Below are positions 6,146 to 8,686 of a DNA stretch of 8,686 nt, piece after piece. Positions within the stretch are counted from its first letter, which is position 1; each line of letters opens with the position of its first letter. Below the pieces are notes generated by a model, which ran no database searches, was not told the DNA's origin, and saw only the letters and a program-made list of their open reading frames with translations. The DNA is from Fidelibacterota bacterium (GTDB taxonomy: Bacteria > Fidelibacterota > UBA2242), in contig JAUSPJ010000155.1 in assembly GCA_030655795.1 (NCBI GenBank), positions 1-8,686 on the forward strand. The letters are read 5' to 3'. The position numbers were made by a program, and so were the translations under genes.

Positions 6146-6754
6146 ATGATTCGAACAATTTTTTTTGATCTCGGAAATGTCATTGTCAGTGTTGACAAAG
6201 ATCTGGCTATTCGTGAACTGGCCCAATTACCCGGCTTGTCCATCTCTTTGGTTCGGCAAATTGCAGACTCTCAGCTTGAAATGAATTTTGAACAAGGGTT
6301 GTTGAGTATCAGTGAGTATATGGAAACATTGCGCCGTGATTTCGGAATTTCCGAACAGATTACGGTGGAAACCCTGATTGATATCTGGCAAAAACCCTTT
6401 GAATTGATGCCGGAAGTGTGCCGCTTGGTCCCGGTTTTAAAAACCCAGGTGAGACTGATACTCTTATCCAATACAAACGATCTGCATATCCGGGCAGTCA
6501 GGAAAAAGACGCCGATTCTGGACGAATTTGACGATCTGGTACTGTCCTATCAGGTGAAATCCCGAAAGCCGGATGAAGCAATTTACCGGAAAGCCCTGGC
6601 CATTGCGAAAAGGCGCCCGGAAGAGTGTCTGTTAATCGACGATCTGATAGAAAATGTAACAGCCGCCCGACAGGTCGGTATCCGCTCTCACCAGTATAAA
6701 ACAATTCACGAACTGTATGTTTTCCTGGAAGAGTCGGGATTGCGGCTGAATTAA
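6146..6754 (+). CDS. HAD-superfamily hydrolase, YihX-like phosphatase
   Basis: A 202-residue HAD hydrolase resembling E. coli YihX, an alpha-glucose-1-phosphate phosphatase. Motif I is FFDLGNVIV (6-14) with nucleophile Asp8; the usual second Asp two residues on is Gly10, as I recall it also is in YihX. A helical cap occupies about residues 18-88. Motif II is LLSNTN (106-111, Ser109), motif III lysine is Lys141 in SRKPDEAIY, and motif IV is LLIDDLIENV (162-171) with Asp165-Asp166 for magnesium. The substrate is probably a small phosphorylated metabolite but cannot be read from sequence. It follows the asparaginase-like gene by 39 bases with no terminator between them. The ATG at 6146 has only a weakly placed AGG just before it, so the start is a little uncertain although no better one is visible. 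Confidence 0.88.
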   Translation: MIRTIFFDLGNVIVSVDKDLAIRELAQLPGLSISLVRQIADSQLEMNFEQGLLSISEYMETLRRDFGISEQITVETLIDIWQKPFELMPEVCRLVPVLKTQVRLILLSNTNDLHIRAVRKKTPILDEFDDLVLSYQVKSRKPDEAIYRKALAIAKRRPEECLLIDDLIENVTAARQVGIRSHQYKTIHELYVFLEESGLRLN

Positions 6755-6793
6755 ATTGCATGTTTAAGCTGTATGTAATAAGTTACTCTGACG

Positions 6794-8428
6794 ATGGTTG
6801 AATTTAAAAAACCTGAAAACCTCCAGCAGTTGATTCTGCATATTTCTACGGATTTCATTAATCTGTCTCCACGGAAAGTAGATGCTACAATCAACCGCGC
6901 CCTGGAGATCATTGGCACTTTCACCGGTTCCGACCGCAGCTATGTTTTTCAGCTGAACCGGAGTAACAACACGCTCAGTAACAGTCACGAATGGTGCGCT
7001 GCCGGCATCGTGCCGCAGATTGCGAATCTGCAGAATATCCAATTGCAAAACCGCCCCTGGTTTAGTGAATATCTGCTGGGCAAAGAACCGGTACTGATTA
7101 ATGACGTTCAGGAATTACCGAAAATAGCCGGCACAGAAAAAGCCGAACTGCTGACACAGGGCATCCAATCGCGGGTTGTGGTTCCGATGATTTACAGCAA
7201 CAGCCAGATTGGTCTGGTGGGTTTTGATTCAGTCCGTCGGAAACGCCAGTGGACAAACGACGAAGTTGAACTGCTGAAAGTCATCGCCGACATTTTTACA
7301 AATGCCCTGGTGCATCGGTCCGTGGTTTTAAAATTACATGAATCAGAAGAGCAGTACCGTCTTTTGGTTGAAAATCTGAATGACGGAATCGTCATCAGTC
7401 AAAATGATAAATTTATATTTCTGAACAAGCAGTTTGCCGAGATGCTGGGCTACAGTTACGGCGAGCTGATTATGGCTGATTACCGGAGTGTTTACACCAA
7501 CGAAGGGTTGGAAATTCTGCAGGAGCGCGGCCGGCGGCGACAGAGGGGGGAAACGGTTCCATCACGGTATGAGACGGTATTTAAGAAGAAAGATGGCAGC
7601 CGTTTAGACGTTGAAGCAAATGTCAGGATTATCAATTATCATAATGCACCGGCCACCTTTGCGATTGTCAGCGATATCACCGAGCGTAAAAAAACCGAGA
7701 TGTATCAGCGCAAGCTTGAAGTAGAGATTTTAAAGCGTCAAAAAGTGTCCAGCATGGGAATATTTGCCGGCGGGATTGTTCATAATATCCGGAACACTCT
7801 GACGGTAATTATGGGGCGGGCCCAGCTGCTGAAGCAGAAGATGCCGGATTTGAAAGAACCGGATATTATTATCAGCAATGCTAATAAAATAGTTCAAATG
7901 GCGGACAACTTCCTTAAAAAGGCCAAGCGGGAACAGATTGAGAAAGCCACAGACATCGATCTGAACGATTTGCTGAAGACCGATATTGCTTATATGGAAT
8001 CGAATCAGTATGTGAAAAACAGGGCTGATATCCATTTCGATCTGGATCGTGATATTCCTGCGATCAGGGGCCATTACATTGATTTTACTCATGCCATTTC
8101 CGGAATACTTGAATTTTCGATCAACGCAATGGAAAATTCCTCCCGCCGGGAACTCCATATTCATACTGAGTCGGACGAAAAGACCATTATTCTCTCAATA
8201 TCTCACACCGGTGAAGCATTATCCGATGAAGACAGGAGTTCTGTGTTTACGCCCTTTTATTCCCTTAAAAAATTTGCCGGCAAACGGGACCTGGGTGTTG
8301 AGCAACTGGCAACCATGCAGCTCTTTAATGCCTATAATCTGCTGGAGCGATACCGGGTGAAATTCAGAATTGAAACAGACTCCGAAAAACGCACAATCTT
8401 TTATCTGACAATACCGGTTTCTAAATGA
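6794..8428 (+). CDS. GAF-PAS sensor histidine-kinase-like protein with a degenerate ATP-binding domain
   Basis: A 544-residue soluble sensor with no signal peptide or membrane segment. A GAF domain spans about 15-175 (it includes the NSHEWCAAGI and VVVPM segments), a PAS domain with C-terminal PAC region about 185-300 (ending ITERKK), a short helical linker follows, and a dimerisation/phosphotransfer helix pair about 319-390 carries GGIVHNIRNTL with acceptor His330. The catalytic domain (about 400-541) keeps an N-box-like EFSINAMENS with Asn444 and an F-box-like VFTPFYSLK. However, the G1 box, normally D-x-G-x-G, reads SHTGEAL with His471 in place of Asp, and the glycine-rich G2 box is replaced by KRDLGVEQLA. 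ATP binding is therefore doubtful. No response regulator lies nearby. ATG is chosen over a nearby CTG; Shine-Dalgarno is weak. It precedes an antiporter gene, which might be a regulatory target, but this is a guess. Confidence 0.82.
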   Translation: MVEFKKPENLQQLILHISTDFINLSPRKVDATINRALEIIGTFTGSDRSYVFQLNRSNNTLSNSHEWCAAGIVPQIANLQNIQLQNRPWFSEYLLGKEPVLINDVQELPKIAGTEKAELLTQGIQSRVVVPMIYSNSQIGLVGFDSVRRKRQWTNDEVELLKVIADIFTNALVHRSVVLKLHESEEQYRLLVENLNDGIVISQNDKFIFLNKQFAEMLGYSYGELIMADYRSVYTNEGLEILQERGRRRQRGETVPSRYETVFKKKDGSRLDVEANVRIINYHNAPATFAIVSDITERKKTEMYQRKLEVEILKRQKVSSMGIFAGGIVHNIRNTLTVIMGRAQLLKQKMPDLKEPDIIISNANKIVQMADNFLKKAKREQIEKATDIDLNDLLKTDIAYMESNQYVKNRADIHFDLDRDIPAIRGHYIDFTHAISGILEFSINAMENSSRRELHIHTESDEKTIILSISHTGEALSDEDRSSVFTPFYSLKKFAGKRDLGVEQLATMQLFNAYNLLERYRVKFRIETDSEKRTIFYLTIPVSK

Positions 8429-8483
8429 TTATTTATTTTTCGTTTCCCTGAACGTAGCTATAAACCAAGTAAGGATTTGCACA

Positions 8484-8686
8484 ATGGATAGTTATGGATG
8501 GATATCAATATTACCACCCCTGCTGGCAATTATATTGGCCATACGAACGAAACAGGTTTACCCGTCGCTTTTTCTGGGCATCTGGCTGGGCTGGACAGCG
8601 ATCAACCGCTGGAATCCGCTGCTGGGATTGCGGGATACACTGGAAGCCACGGTCAATACATTCAAGGATTCCGGGAACACGAAAGT
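8484..8686 (+). CDS. NhaC-family Na+/H+ antiporter (N-terminal part, cut by window edge)
   Basis: Only the first 67 codons are present. The protein opens MDSYGWISILPPLLAIILA, a hydrophobic helix, then the charged turn RTKQV and a second hydrophobic stretch SLFLGIWLGW. This 'W-x-S-x-LPPLLAI ... (R/K)Q-V ... SLFLGIWLG' pattern is typical of the N-terminus of NhaC-type sodium/proton antiporters, inner-membrane proteins that expel sodium in exchange for protons. AAGGA at 8471-8475 lies eight bases before the ATG and supports the start. The 55-base gap after the kinase-like gene shows neither a terminator hairpin nor a clear promoter, so read-through from upstream is possible. The assignment rests on a short stretch; other members of the same ion-transporter superfamily remain possible. 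Confidence 0.75.
   Translation, partial: MDSYGWISILPPLLAIILAIRTKQVYPSLFLGIWLGWTAINRWNPLLGLRDTLEATVNTFKDSGNTK

Noticed and set aside
7730..8164. 144-codon minus-strand open frame inside the histidine-kinase-like gene
   Set aside because: Opposite the H-box and N-box coding region of a recognisable gene; no supporting features.

Overview
The window comes from a Gram-negative bacterium that makes lipid A: it carries lpxB and the 5' part of lpxK. G+C is a little under 50% by eye. The order 'Gfo/Idh/MocA oxidoreductase, lpxB, lpxK', a YibQ-type deacetylase and an NhaC-type antiporter would suit an FCB-like or candidate-phylum lineage such as Calditrichota/KSB1. That placement is an inference; no ribosomal or other phylogenetic marker is present.

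The layout is two divergent gene clusters around a short control region (about 3110-3234). Leftward (minus strand) runs a lipid A operon: a Gfo/Idh/MocA dehydrogenase of the type found beside lpx genes (GnnA-like), an ICMT/PEMT-type membrane methyltransferase, lpxB (lipid A disaccharide synthase) and lpxK (lipid A 4'-kinase, cut by the window edge). These genes abut or overlap by a few bases and are probably co-transcribed.

Rightward (plus strand) run a membrane-anchored divergent polysaccharide deacetylase (YibQ/COG2861), a PdxJ-fold protein, an asparaginase-II-family protein, a YihX-like HAD phosphatase, a GAF-PAS histidine-kinase-like protein, and the start of an NhaC-family Na+/H+ antiporter. 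The first three are separated by 14-base gaps with good Shine-Dalgarno sequences and look like one unit. Gaps then widen to 39, 39 and 55 bases, so the later genes may or may not share the transcript.

The most interesting point is a run of apparent pseudoenzymes. The PdxJ-like protein keeps the barrel framework but has lost essentially all recognisable catalytic and phosphate-binding residues. The adjacent asparaginase-like protein keeps the serines and both zinc-site cysteines but has lost two family lysines. The histidine kinase keeps its phospho-acceptor His but has a degraded ATP-binding domain. The PdxJ-like/asparaginase-like pair, tightly coupled behind an envelope deacetylase, is the best candidate for an undescribed module. 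The divergent intergenic region also carries two separate inverted repeats, one just ahead of each cluster's first gene.

No tRNA, rRNA, CRISPR array, insertion sequence or convincing rho-independent terminator was seen. No gene-free stretch exceeds 130 bases.
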